Notes under the pieces: model-generated
Told to the model about the DNA's origin: nothing
What the model saw: only the letters and a program-made list of their open reading frames with translations
The model's database searches: none
Shown here: positions 45,706 through 55,033 of the stretch, one piece after another
Numbering within the stretch: the first letter of the stretch is position 1
How the letters are laid out: each line of letters opens with the position of its first letter
Position numbers and translations under genes: made by a program
Assembly: GCF_902859855.1 (NCBI RefSeq)
Contig: NZ_CADIKH010000031.1
Span: 1-64,000 of the forward strand
DNA from: Paraburkholderia humisilvae
Lineage (GTDB): Bacteria > Pseudomonadota > Gammaproteobacteria > Burkholderiales > Burkholderiaceae
Length of the DNA stretch: 64,000 nucleotides
Direction of reading: 5' to 3'

Positions 45706-46962
45706 ATGGGCTTCACGATCACAGAGAAGATCATGGCGCGCGCGTCAGGTAGGGCGGCAGTCAAGGCGGGCGACGAAGTCATGGTCAAACCGGACTATGT
45801 GCTGGCTTACGATTTTCCTGGGTACACGAACGTGTACTTCCGGCAGATGAAGCAGGAGCTCGGAATCGCGAGGGTGGAAGAGCCGGACCGGTTCGGTATT
45901 TTTATCGATCACATGGTGCCCGCGGCCACTACGGAGGAAGAGGCGTTTCATATCGAAACCCGGCAATGGACCGCGCAAAACTCAGTGCCATTGTTCGAGC
46001 GGAAGGGCATTGGTCACCAGGTCGCCGCTGAGGTCGGATATGCCGTTCCGGGCGCGCTGGTTGTTCATTTCGACCCGCACGTGAGCCAGTTGGGAACATT
46101 CGGCACGCTGGCCTTTGGCATTCATCGAAATATGCTCGAGGCATTCTCCCGCGATCACATCTCGTTGCGCGTGCCGCATTCAGTGCGCGTCGACCTGAAG
46201 GGCAGTCTGCGGCCCGGCGTCATGGCCCGAGACGTCTTTCACCACATCGTGCGTCAGCTTGGCTCCGGTGGCTGCCGGTTTAAGGTACTGGAACTTGCAG
46301 GGCCCGGATTACACTCGATTTCCATCGAAGGCCTTCAAACGATCACCGGACTGGCCATGTTCACCGGTGCGCTCTCTGCGATCGTCAACCCGAATGCGGA
46401 GCGACTCGCTTACGCCTTGCCGCTCGCTAAAAAGCAGATCGAGCCACTATCCAGCGACGAAGACGCGAGCTATGCAGCAATCCATGAGATTGACTTGAGC
46501 ACGATCGAGCCCATCGTGGTGGTGCCGCCGAGTCCTGCGAATACCCGGTCCTTGCAGGAATTTATCGGCTTGCCGGTACAAGCGGGTTACCTTGGATCGT
46601 GTGCTTCCGGTCGACTCGAAGATCTCCGGGCGGCAGCTGACGTGCTACGCGGCCGGCATGTCGCCGAAGGTTTTGGCCTGAATATCGTCCCGACCAGCCA
46701 GAAGATCATGCTCGAGGCGTCACGTGAAGGCCTCCTCACTGCACTGGTCGAAGCCGGTGCATTCCTGTCATCTCCCAGCTGTGACTATTGTTATGGCCGC
46801 CTTGGCACGATCGCGGCGGGTCAGCGCGCGGTCTCGACGGGCACGCTAAACGTCCCGGGCCGCATGGGCAGCCCCGACGCGGAAATCTATCTTTGCAACG
46901 CCGCCGCGGTTGCCGCATCAGCCATTGAAGGGTGCATCGCCGATCCGCGCAAGTACCTCTGA
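45706..46962 (+). CDS. Aconitase/LeuC-family dehydratase large subunit
   Basis: 418 aa [4Fe-4S] hydro-lyase subunit. Cluster ligands are in GSCASGRLEDL and SPSCDYCYG. The usual substrate motif GDSHTSTYGAFG of LeuC is changed to HFDPHVSQLGTFG, so the substrate is probably not isopropylmalate. With the small subunit and lyase downstream, the set resembles dimethylmalate or methylmalate metabolism (DmdA/DmdB plus Dml). GAGAAGATC precedes the ATG. Confidence 0.85.
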   Translation: MGFTITEKIMARASGRAAVKAGDEVMVKPDYVLAYDFPGYTNVYFRQMKQELGIARVEEPDRFGIFIDHMVPAATTEEEAFHIETRQWTAQNSVPLFERKGIGHQVAAEVGYAVPGALVVHFDPHVSQLGTFGTLAFGIHRNMLEAFSRDHISLRVPHSVRVDLKGSLRPGVMARDVFHHIVRQLGSGGCRFKVLELAGPGLHSISIEGLQTITGLAMFTGALSAIVNPNAERLAYALPLAKKQIEPLSSDEDASYAAIHEIDLSTIEPIVVVPPSPANTRSLQEFIGLPVQAGYLGSCASGRLEDLRAAADVLRGRHVAEGFGLNIVPTSQKIMLEASREGLLTALVEAGAFLSSPSCDYCYGRLGTIAAGQRAVSTGTLNVPGRMGSPDAEIYLCNAAAVAASAIEGCIADPRKYL

Positions 46963-46969
46963 GAGCACC

Positions 46970-47494
46970 ATGAAACTGGAAAACCTGCGCGGCCGTGTCG
47001 CTTTTGCGTTTACGGATGACGACTTCGATGTCGATCAGATTGTTGGGGTCAAGAATATCCGTATTCAGGACCTCGACGAATTGAAGCGAATCGTGATGAA
47101 GTCGATCGATCCTGATTTCGTCAATACCGTTCGACCGGGCGACATGCTGGTCGGCGGAACCAACTTCGGATACGGTCATCCTCACTATCCCCCGATGACG
47201 GCCATGCGGAGCCTGGGGATTTCCTGTGTGATCGCTGATTCGTTTTCGCCCGGTTACTGGTGGGGCGAAATTGCCGAAGGCTTCCCTCAGGTTGCCTGCC
47301 CGGGAATCCTCACGTTAGTCAACCGATGGGACGAGATCGAAGTTATCTGGGAGGAAGGAACTATCCTGAATCTCACTACCGGGAAGTCGCTTCCTTTCGA
47401 GAAGCCAGGTCGATCCGAACTCGAAATTATCAGCGCGGGTGGGTTGGTCAAATATCTGCAGTCAGTTTTACCCCGTCAAGCCTCATCACTGTAA
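46970..47494 (+). CDS. Aconitase/LeuD-family dehydratase small subunit
   Basis: 174 aa swivelling-domain subunit. The pattern FTDDDFDVDQIVG, then GGTNFGYGHPHYPP (canonical GxNFGxGSSREHAP) marks the LeuD loop, with the SSREH part altered to PHYPP, again pointing to a different substrate. It starts 7 bases after the large subunit. Confidence 0.85.
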   Translation: MKLENLRGRVAFAFTDDDFDVDQIVGVKNIRIQDLDELKRIVMKSIDPDFVNTVRPGDMLVGGTNFGYGHPHYPPMTAMRSLGISCVIADSFSPGYWWGEIAEGFPQVACPGILTLVNRWDEIEVIWEEGTILNLTTGKSLPFEKPGRSELEIISAGGLVKYLQSVLPRQASSL

Positions 47495-47500
47495 TCGAAA

Positions 47501-48370
47501 ATGAAACCTTCCTTAGCTTCAGTCGAGTCAGGCAGTGCGCGCAAGACACTCACGCAAGTGGTGGTTGACGGGCGCAGCCTCGTCATACCCGGAGCCTACG
47601 ATGCGTTTAGCGCAAAGCTGGTCGAGCAGGCAGGCTTTAACGCTGTTTATGTCGGCAGCTATGCGACAGCCGCTGCGGGATATGCGATGCCGGACGTCGG
47701 CAGTCCGACCTTGGACCAACTGGTTGAACACGCCGGTAAGGTCGCTTCCGCCGTTTCTGTTCCCGTCATCGCGGACGCAGAGGGCGGATTCTTCGAGCCC
47801 GGCAACATGTGGCGTACCGTTCGCGAATTCGAGAAAGCGGGCGTTGCCGCCATTCACATCGAAGATCACGCTGGTGGAAAGCATACTAACCTTCCCCAGC
47901 GCCTGATTCCGCTCGACAGCATGCTGGCAAAACTGCGGGCCGCTCTCGATGCGCGTTCATCCGCGGATTTCATCGTTATGGCGCGAACCGATGCGATCTG
48001 GGCCACGCAAGACGAGGAAGAAGCGATGCGCAGAGTGAAGGCTTTTGCGGACATCGGCATCGAGTACATTTTCGCGAATGGGGCGACGCCCGACAGATTG
48101 CGGGAGATTCGCAAAGTCGTACCCGCGAAATATGTGACCATCAACCTGCCTTCCGTGCGCGACCGGGCCGAATGGGACGGTGCGGCAGACATCGTTCTCG
48201 ATTACGGGTTCTGCCTGCAAGCCGTCGCCCGATGTTTGACGTCCGCACTGTCCATCTACCGGACCACTTCAAGGTCAGACGCGACAGACGCGCTCCTCGA
48301 ACCCGCGGATCAATTCGAGGCAAGGTTGGGTTACGACACCTTCACGGCACGCTCCAACCGGTACGCTTAG
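47501..48370 (+). CDS. Isocitrate lyase/PEP mutase-family lyase
   Basis: 289 aa TIM-barrel enzyme. PGAYDAFSAKLVEQAGF, VGSYATAAAGYAMPD, VPVIADAEGGF and IEDHAGGKH are family motifs. The catalytic KKCGH loop of isocitrate and methylisocitrate lyases is replaced by GGKHTNLP, so the general-acid cysteine is missing. Relatives without it include PEP mutase, oxaloacetate decarboxylase and 2,3-dimethylmalate lyase. It follows the dehydratase small subunit by 6 bases. Confidence 0.85.
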   Translation: MKPSLASVESGSARKTLTQVVVDGRSLVIPGAYDAFSAKLVEQAGFNAVYVGSYATAAAGYAMPDVGSPTLDQLVEHAGKVASAVSVPVIADAEGGFFEPGNMWRTVREFEKAGVAAIHIEDHAGGKHTNLPQRLIPLDSMLAKLRAALDARSSADFIVMARTDAIWATQDEEEAMRRVKAFADIGIEYIFANGATPDRLREIRKVVPAKYVTINLPSVRDRAEWDGAADIVLDYGFCLQAVARCLTSALSIYRTTSRSDATDALLEPADQFEARLGYDTFTARSNRYA

Positions 48371-48377
48371 TACCGGT
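48357..48377 (+). terminator. Hairpin spanning the lyase stop codon
   Basis: ACCGGTAC, loop GCTTA, GTACCGGT, a perfect 8-base-pair stem that includes the TAG stop. Only a short T run follows (48382-48384). Confidence 0.45.
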
Positions 48378-48907
48378 GCATCCTTTCGGTCGTCGTCCGG
48401 CAAGCCTCGGCGAGAGGGCATCTGACCGTGGCTTGCCGGCACGGCGCATCGTCATCGATGTAGCAATCCTCGCAGGCAGATGGCGTGTATTTGTTGTCGC
48501 CACGCTGACCGCGATGAAAAGCGGTGTAAAGAGGGAATTGCGACGGCGCCGATGATCGTTGGAATTCCTTCGGTGAGACGTCCTGCAACGATTGCTCCTC
48601 ACGAGCCACGCCAGTGTCTAATTCGTGTCTAATGCGGACAGAGCGGCCTATGGCACGTGAATGCCAACCTCGGTTTCTTTCAAAGTAAAAATTTAATATT
48701 TGCCACATCTGTGCGACATGATATCGTTTAAAAATATATGTTGTCAGGAAATGAAGCGAATTTGAGCATCGTTATGGTGATCAATTCCTTGTCGTTTGCG
48801 CAGACCTGCGGAGCTTAGGTCCGGTTCGGGAGCGCTCTGGAGGTTGCGACTGAGGCGCAATAGAAAGATCAGCTTCGAGTTGAAATATTTTAGGCTATTT
48901 TAAAATT
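48378..48907. other. Intergenic region, partly AT-rich
   Basis: About 530 bases with no recognised gene. The part from about 48680 is AT-rich. Confidence 0.4.
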
Positions 48908-49409
48908 ATGCCTGATATCGTTAGCATGCCTATGCATGCGGGGAAACCCGGGGTGTCGGTTCAGGGTTTGACCAGCGTTGCGTCGATTTTTGTCTTCCAG
49001 ATATATTATTCCGAAGAGACGCGCCAAAGGCTGGATCCGGGATTTTATTCCCCTCGACAACACGGGTCAGCGACCGGACTGGCGCGAATACTGGCCGATG
49101 CGCCAGTACCTGACGCAAACACCGCTCGAAGAAAATTGTTGGTATGGCTTTCTGTCGCCGAAGTTCAAGGAGAAAACAAATCTGACGTCAAGCGACGTCT
49201 ACACGTACATCAGCCAGCAGCCCGGGGACGTCGACGTGGTCACCTTCTCGCCGTATCTTGACCAAAGCGCGCTATTCCTCAATATCTTCGAGCAGGCCCA
49301 CTTGCACCATCCCGGCATCATCAATGCCCTTGCGATGGCGTGCGGCAAGGTCGCTCCCGGGTGCACCGACCCACCGACAGTGGGTACGCGGTCTGACGCG
49401 AATGAATGA
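48908..49409 (+). pseudogene. Frameshifted and truncated gene, glycosyltransferase-like hypothetical family
   Basis: One frame reads VFQIYYSEETRQRLDPGF and the next frame continues IPLDNTGQRPDWREYWPMRQYL, then YGFLSPKFKEKT and LHHPGIINALA. The two parts join if one T is removed near 49042-49049 (GGATTTTATTCC). The C-terminal part ends early in unrelated sequence. Intact relatives in Burkholderia are hypothetical proteins linked to cell-surface glycosylation, as far as I can recall; the family name is uncertain. Confidence 0.55.
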
Positions 49410-49550
49410 GGCGTTCTCGCCGACGCGCGAGGATGCGCGAAACATTGTGAGGAAATCTCGAGTCGTCGGCGCATTGCATTGAATGTGTTCAGCGGTTCGG
49501 ATTCGAGGTTTGGGGTCATCTGCGCTGCTAACGCACAGCGCCATCCGCGA

Positions 49551-49775
49551 TCAACGTGTCATGCCGTCGGCAAGTCGACGGATAAACGGGGCCGCAAATA
49601 CGACGACAGGCAGCATCACCAGCCACGAAAAAAGGTACGAGCGCAGCCAGTGTGACGCGAACGTTCCGTCCGTGACGAAGTGCGCGTTTGCGATGGCGGA
49701 CGCGACTGCACACGTTATGCCGGACTGAATCGTTCCGAATACGAAGTGGCCATAGCGCCTGGGAATTTTGCGCAT
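49551..49775 (-). CDS. DUF2798 small membrane protein
   Basis: 74 aa with two membrane segments. RYGHFVFGTIQSGITCAVAS and WLRSYLFSWLVMLPVVVFAAPFIRRL match DUF2798. The function is unknown. A LysR remnant lies directly upstream. Confidence 0.8.
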   Translation of the reverse strand: MRKIPRRYGHFVFGTIQSGITCAVASAIANAHFVTDGTFASHWLRSYLFSWLVMLPVVVFAAPFIRRLADGMTR

Positions 49776-49784
49776 GAGTCGTAC

Positions 49785-49970
49785 CTAGAGAGTCTTTGCG
49801 TCGCATGTTCGGTGACGTCGCATCGCACGCGTCAGCGAGACGTGGAAACCGTCCACGACCGCCGCGAACGTGCCGGCTTCAACCACGCGAACGAACATGC
49901 GCATATTCCGAATGGTGCCCATAAGAGACGCCCCTGCCGAACGCCGGAAATCATCCAGCATGTCCAGATA
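49785..49970 (-). pseudogene. N-terminal fragment of a LysR-type regulator
   Basis: The frame has MRMFVRVVEAGTFAAVVDG and then FHVSLTRAMRRH, the winged helix of a LysR protein, but it ends at 49785 after about 50 residues, with no effector domain. Confidence 0.6.
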
Positions 49971-50177
49971 CTGCCGATATTTGACGGTGCTGTCAACAAT
50001 GCAATGCGACCTGTTACACGTCAGGCGTCTCAATTCCTGATTACCTGTACCGGATGAAAGAGTGAATGTCTGCCGCATTCCTGAAATGTCGGCGCACAGG
50101 TACTTAAACTGAAGGTCATCCCGAGGGGCAATCTGATCGCCCAACGTCGGCAATCAACTTTTGGACAGGTGTCCTTC

Positions 50178-50465
50178 ATGAAAAACAAACTCGTCGTTTC
50201 CCTTGTGGCACTCGCGCTGGCTCCGGCCATGACGTTTGCCCAATCACAAAGCACCGTCACGCGTGACCAGGTTCGCGCCGAGCTGATCGAGCTTCAGCAG
50301 GTCGGATATCGCGGCGATACACAGGCATACTACCCGGCGAATATCCAGGAAGCCGAAAGTCGTGTTGCCGAACGGACCGCACAGGCATCGAAGGCGCGCG
50401 GTGACGAGAGTAGTGCCGCAGGTACGTCCGAGTCCGGCAAGCCTGTACCCGGAAGGTCGAAGTAG
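50178..50465 (+). CDS. DUF4148 small exported protein
   Basis: 95 aa. The signal peptide (MKNKLVVSLVALALAPAMTFA) is followed by VTRDQVRAELIELQQVGY, the DUF4148 signature. These periplasmic proteins are almost confined to Burkholderiales and have no known function. Confidence 0.9.
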   Translation: MKNKLVVSLVALALAPAMTFAQSQSTVTRDQVRAELIELQQVGYRGDTQAYYPANIQEAESRVAERTAQASKARGDESSAAGTSESGKPVPGRSK

Positions 50466-50653
50466 ATTCCCGGTTTGCCGACGATCTATTTCGGCGGCAG
50501 ATCTACGGAAGGCCGTCCAGACTGCTATGAAATACTGTTTGCCCCCACGTTGCCGACGATGAAATCCGCGCGCTTTATGGCGTAACGGTATCTTTCGGGC
50601 AAAATCGAGTGGGAAAGTGATCGACGAACCTGCAGCACACTGGGAGTGGATAG

Positions 50654-51592
50654 ATGGACTTTCTGGAGCGAGTGAAAACAGCGCCGGCAATCCTGACGGA
50701 AGGCGCAATCGTGACACGCCTCGTCTATGAATTCGGCTTGTCTGTGCCTGATTCGGCGAGCTTTGTGCAGCTGTTTCAAGACGATGGCCGCCGCGCGCTA
50801 ACGGCCGTCTATAAGAGCTACATGGCAATAGCTGCGCAATACGACATTCCGATGCAGGTAGGCACGGCAACATGGCGAGCCCATCCGGGTGGTCTGGTCA
50901 AGCAGGGCTTCGTGGCCCCCAACGATTTGAAGACGGTGAATGAGGAAGCGGTTGTCTTTCTGCAGGACCTGCGCCGCTCACTGCGGCTCGAGGGGACGGT
51001 CTATGTCGCGGGCGTGATCGGCCCCCGGATCGACGGCTATGATGCAGCTGGAGCGCCCGACGCTGACGATGCCTATGCCTACCATGCGGCACAGACCGAG
51101 GTCCTCGCCGGGAGTGGGGTCGACGTTCTGTACGCGCCAACCTTCGCCAGTACCGAGGAGTTAGTCGGCCTTTCCCGGGCTTGCGCCGCGACGACGCTGC
51201 CTTACGTGCTTGCGCCGGTCATCAACGCAGACGGTTATTTGCCGGACGGTGTCTCGCTCGCGGATGCGGTTACGCGCATCGATGCCAGTGTTGCGCGGCC
51301 GCCGCTGCATTATCAGGTGGGCTGTGTGCACCCAGGTCACTACCTCGATGCTTCGACCCATACGACCTGGCCGGACTCTTCGAGAGTGCTGGGTTTGCAG
51401 GCCAACGCGTCAGCTTTGCCGCCCGAGGAACTGGAGAAACTATCGCACGCTGCGGGCGACGATCCTGAAGTCTTCGCGCAGCACATGACAATCCTCCATC
51501 GACGTGGCGCTAAAATTCTGGGCGGCTGTTGCGGGACAAGTGAAGCCCATATCCGCGCCTTGGCGCGCCGGCTTGCCGCGGGAACCGAATAA
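50654..51592 (+). CDS. Homocysteine S-methyltransferase-family protein
   Basis: 312 aa. The zinc ligands are the cysteine of QVGCVHPGH and the pair in GGCCGTSEAH near the C-terminus. The N-terminus begins LTEGAIVTRLVYEFGL, somewhat divergent from the usual DGGMGTELE. Members transfer a methyl group from S-methylmethionine or a similar donor to homocysteine. GGGAG precedes the ATG. Confidence 0.85.
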   Translation: MDFLERVKTAPAILTEGAIVTRLVYEFGLSVPDSASFVQLFQDDGRRALTAVYKSYMAIAAQYDIPMQVGTATWRAHPGGLVKQGFVAPNDLKTVNEEAVVFLQDLRRSLRLEGTVYVAGVIGPRIDGYDAAGAPDADDAYAYHAAQTEVLAGSGVDVLYAPTFASTEELVGLSRACAATTLPYVLAPVINADGYLPDGVSLADAVTRIDASVARPPLHYQVGCVHPGHYLDASTHTTWPDSSRVLGLQANASALPPEELEKLSHAAGDDPEVFAQHMTILHRRGAKILGGCCGTSEAHIRALARRLAAGTE

Positions 51593-51643
51593 GGCGAGCG
51601 GCGCTTGGCCGCTACGCCTTCACGCGCTCCAATCGACCGCGGC

Positions 51644-52888
51644 TCAGCGCCGCGCAACGTCCGAACGCCGTAGAACGGGCGCGAAGCCGATCAGGCCCAA
51701 CATGGGGCCCGGCAAGAGCAGCCAGGCGGCGTCGAGCCCGATGAGCTCGAACAGATGTGTCATCGCCGAGATCGACACGACCGTGACGGCAAAGCCGATG
51801 GAATTCTGAATCGCCAATGCACTGCCGACCAGTTCCCGCGGACACGCTTGCGCCGATAACGCCGAAAATTGTGGCGAGTCGGCGATCACCGATGCACCCC
51901 ACACGATCAGAACAACGAACAATGCAACGGGCGGCAAGTTCCGCCAACCAAGTGCAAAGATCAAACAGCATGCACCCGACATCGCGAGCGCGCCGGCTGC
52001 CACCTTCGCGCTGCCGATGCGGCGCGACAGCGCGCCACCGAACCAGCACGCCGGCGCACCGATAGCAATGATGCAGAACGATAACCCGGGGACGCCTCCG
52101 GCATGAATGGAGGTGGCGAGCGAAGCGCGGGAAACGAAAAGTGGGACTATCGTCCAGAACGCGTACAACTCCCACATGTGGCCGAAGTAACCGAGCGCCG
52201 CACCGCGAAAGCCACGATGGCGAAACGCATCGAGTACGTGAGGCGGCTTTGCGGTGGACGCGGGCAACCTGCGTGCCGCACGAGGTTCGACAGGCAAATG
52301 CGGACCGTCACGAAGCACGTAGATCATCAAGGCGCCGACCAGCGCGAGGACTGACGATGCGTCAATGACCCATTGCCAGGGCAGATCCGCTCCGGCCACC
52401 TTCAACGCATGAGGCAACGCGGTGCCGAGCGTCAGCATCGCGACGAGCTGCGCAAGCGCGGGCCCGGTTCTTTCGGGCGCCCAGCCGACGATCAGCTTCA
52501 TACCCACCGGATAGACGCCCGCGAGGCACACGCCGACCAGAAACCTGAATGCCATTCCGCTTGCAACGTCATCGGCGAACCACGCGAAGCATGCATTGAA
52601 TAGCGCGCCTGCAATCGCGCAGCACACGAAGATCGAACTCGCGCGAAAACGGTCCGCGAGGCCGCTGATCGATATGCCAAGCGCGCCGATGATGAAGCCG
52701 GCCTGCACGGCGCTGGTCAGCCAGCCAATGTCGGCTGGACTGGCATGCCACGCGCGCATCAGGTCATTGGCTGCACTATTCGCGCTGAACCACAGGGACG
52801 TGCCGAACAGCTGCGCGAGCGAGATCGTCGCGACGGGTCCGATCCGCTCGACGAGCAACGCGCGCGCCTGGGTCACCGATCTAGCCAT
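51644..52888 (-). CDS. MFS transporter
   Basis: About 414 aa with twelve membrane segments, starting TISLAQLFGTSLWFSANSA; the first loop has the common SGLADRFRASS motif. It resembles the CynX/NimT-like or YjiJ-like branch. Its place between a homocysteine methyltransferase and a cystathionine enzyme hints at a sulfur compound substrate. Confidence 0.85.
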   Translation of the reverse strand: MARSVTQARALLVERIGPVATISLAQLFGTSLWFSANSAANDLMRAWHASPADIGWLTSAVQAGFIIGALGISISGLADRFRASSIFVCCAIAGALFNACFAWFADDVASGMAFRFLVGVCLAGVYPVGMKLIVGWAPERTGPALAQLVAMLTLGTALPHALKVAGADLPWQWVIDASSVLALVGALMIYVLRDGPHLPVEPRAARRLPASTAKPPHVLDAFRHRGFRGAALGYFGHMWELYAFWTIVPLFVSRASLATSIHAGGVPGLSFCIIAIGAPACWFGGALSRRIGSAKVAAGALAMSGACCLIFALGWRNLPPVALFVVLIVWGASVIADSPQFSALSAQACPRELVGSALAIQNSIGFAVTVVSISAMTHLFELIGLDAAWLLLPGPMLGLIGFAPVLRRSDVARR

Positions 52889-52918
52889 GTGATGTCTACG
52901 TGTCGTCAAAATCGAGGC

Positions 52919-54064
52919 CTACTGCACGTGCTCCAAAGCCTGGGTCAGGTCGTCGATCAGGTCGTCGGCATGCTCCAGGCCGATCGACACGCGCAGCAGT
53001 CCTTGCGGTGTCTTGCTATCCGGCCCCTCGATCGACGCACGATGCTCGATCAGGCTTTCGGTGCCGCCCAGACTCGTCGCGCGCGTGAAGATATCGACCT
53101 TGCCCGCGACCGTCATCGCAGCGTCCTTACCGCCGGCCACTTCGAACGACAGCATGCCGCCGAAGTCGCTCATCTGCCGGGATGCGAGCGCGTGGAACGG
53201 GTTGTCCGGCAGGCCGGGATAGTGAACCACCGACACCTTCGGATGTTCGTGCAAAAAGGCCGCGACCTTGCGCGCGTTCGCGCAATGCGCCTGCATCCGG
53301 TACGGCAAGGTCGGCAGGCTGCGCATCACGAGCCAGCAGTCGAACGGTGACGGCACGCCTCCGCCGAACAGTTGTGCCTGCCGAACCTGGGCAAACGCGT
53401 CATCGTCGTGCAACGCGATGACGGCACCGCCGAGCACGTCGCTGCGGCCACCGAGGTACTTGGTGGTCGCGTGCATCACCATGTCGCATCCGAGCGTCAG
53501 CGGGCGCTGCAGCACCGGCGACGCGAAGGTATTGTCGGCGATGGCGCGGGCGCCGGCGCGATGCGCAAGCTCGGCCAGTGCGGCAATATCCACGCATTGC
53601 AGCAGCGGATTCGACGGCGTTTCGATCCACACGAGGCGCGTGTTCGGACGAATCGCCTGCGCGACGGTATCGATGCGCGTCATATCGACGAAACTCGTCC
53701 CGACCTGCCACTTCGCGAACAAATGCTTCAGCACGTTCGCCGTGCCGTGGTAAATGTCCGCGGGCGCGATCACATGGTCGCCCGGCTGCAGTCCCTGCAT
53801 GATCGCCGTGACCGCTGCCAGCCCCGAACCGAACGCCGCGCTGACCGCGCCGCCTTCGAGCGCGGCCAACGCCGCTTCGAGGCCATTGCGATTCGGGTTG
53901 TGGTTGCGCGAGTAGATAAAGCCATGCGGATAGCTGCCGTCCGCATCGCGTTCGAACGTGGTTGACAGATGAATCGGCGCAATCACCGCGCCGGTGCCGG
54001 GATCGACTTCGTGGCCGGCATGAACGGCCAGCGTTTCAAAGCGATAGCGTTTGGATGCTTTCAC
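52919..54064 (-). CDS. Cystathionine gamma-synthase/lyase-family PLP enzyme
   Basis: 381 aa. The PLP lysine is in MHATTKYLGGRSDVLGG, and SRNHNPNRNGLEAALAALEGG and YPGLPDNPFHALA are family hallmarks, with TSLGGTESLIEHRASI near the C-terminus. The Cys-Met metabolism family includes MetB, MetC, MGL and O-acetylhomoserine sulfhydrylase, which cannot be told apart safely here. A perfect palindrome lies about 115 bases upstream. Confidence 0.9.
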   Translation of the reverse strand: MKASKRYRFETLAVHAGHEVDPGTGAVIAPIHLSTTFERDADGSYPHGFIYSRNHNPNRNGLEAALAALEGGAVSAAFGSGLAAVTAIMQGLQPGDHVIAPADIYHGTANVLKHLFAKWQVGTSFVDMTRIDTVAQAIRPNTRLVWIETPSNPLLQCVDIAALAELAHRAGARAIADNTFASPVLQRPLTLGCDMVMHATTKYLGGRSDVLGGAVIALHDDDAFAQVRQAQLFGGGVPSPFDCWLVMRSLPTLPYRMQAHCANARKVAAFLHEHPKVSVVHYPGLPDNPFHALASRQMSDFGGMLSFEVAGGKDAAMTVAGKVDIFTRATSLGGTESLIEHRASIEGPDSKTPQGLLRVSIGLEHADDLIDDLTQALEHVQ

Positions 54065-54178
54065 AGCGAGGATCTCCTGATGAGTGGTCGCGCTCAGCGC
54101 ATCATTCGTACGACGCCGGGCGGATCGAACGACTGGACGGCTGGCTCTCGAAATGGCACGCCATACGCGTCCCGATTT

Positions 54179-54198
54179 TCATCTACTATAGTAGATGA
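54179..54198. promoter_or_regulatory. Perfect 20-base palindrome, probable operator
   Basis: TCATCTACTATAGTAGATGA reads the same on both strands. It lies between the divergent cystathionine enzyme and XRE-cupin genes and is a good candidate for the binding site of the XRE regulator. Confidence 0.65.
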
Positions 54199-54360
54199 TC
54201 GTCCACAAATGAAGTTGATCTTTTATTTGACGCTTTCCTGCAAAGCCAGCCGGACGCCCGGCAAATCGGGTGTCATCGTCGTGTCGAAACGGCTCGCGCG
54301 ACAACGCGCGATGCTTGTCTGGCGGCACTTTGATATTGTCTGATGCATAAAGGAGTTCGA

Positions 54361-54918
54361 GTGACAAGCGATCCGACCGACGCCATCGCCGCGCGCATCA
54401 AGACCGAACGTATCGCGCGCAACTGGTCCCTTGCTGAACTTGCGGAGCGATCGGGTGTTTCGAAGGCCATGATCAGCAAGATCGAGCGCGACGAAGCCAG
54501 TCCGACGGCCAGCGTGCTCGGCCGGCTGTCGGGGGCTTTCGGACTGCAACTTTCGACCTTGCTCGCACTGGCGGAGCAGGCCGGCCAGCGGATCAGCCGG
54601 GCGCAGACACAGCCCGTCTGGCAGGATCCGGAAACAGGCTATACGCGGCGTGTGTTGTCACCGTTGAACGGCTCGATACTCGAACTGGTGGAGGTGAGCT
54701 TACCCGCGGGCGCGCGGGTCGCTTATCCGCCGTCGGCTTTCACGTTCCAGCATCAACAGATCTGGGTGACCTCGGGAACCTTGGCGTTCAAGGAAGGCGA
54801 TGTCGCCCATGTGCTGCATAAAGGGGATTGCTTGCAACTGGGGCCGCCCGTGCCATGTGAATTCGCTAACCAGACTAAAGCGACTTGCGTTTACGTGTTG
54901 GGTCTGGTGAAACGATAG
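54361..54918 (+). CDS. XRE-family regulator with cupin sensor domain
   Basis: 185 aa from a GTG with AAAGGAG 6 bases upstream. Residues 8-64 form an HTH_3 domain (WSLAELAERSGVSKAMISKIER) and residues about 105-183 a cupin barrel (GDCLQLGPPVPCEF). Such proteins sense a small molecule in the cupin. Divergent placement suggests it controls the cystathionine enzyme and itself. Confidence 0.9.
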   Translation: MTSDPTDAIAARIKTERIARNWSLAELAERSGVSKAMISKIERDEASPTASVLGRLSGAFGLQLSTLLALAEQAGQRISRAQTQPVWQDPETGYTRRVLSPLNGSILELVEVSLPAGARVAYPPSAFTFQHQQIWVTSGTLAFKEGDVAHVLHKGDCLQLGPPVPCEFANQTKATCVYVLGLVKR

Positions 54919-54971
54919 GTCGCTGGGCTGCGATTGCCGGACGTCTATCCGAATCGATCGTTGACGTTATC

Positions 54972-54984
54972 GTCTAAGATAGAC
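54972..54984. promoter_or_regulatory. Short dyad upstream of the TetR gene
   Basis: GTCTA, AGA, TAGAC. It sits 49 bases before the TetR start, suitable for autoregulation. Confidence 0.4.
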
Positions 54985-55033
54985 AAATTAAAGGCGCAGC
55001 CGCCGAAATCGTCATTTTCACTTTCATCACGCT

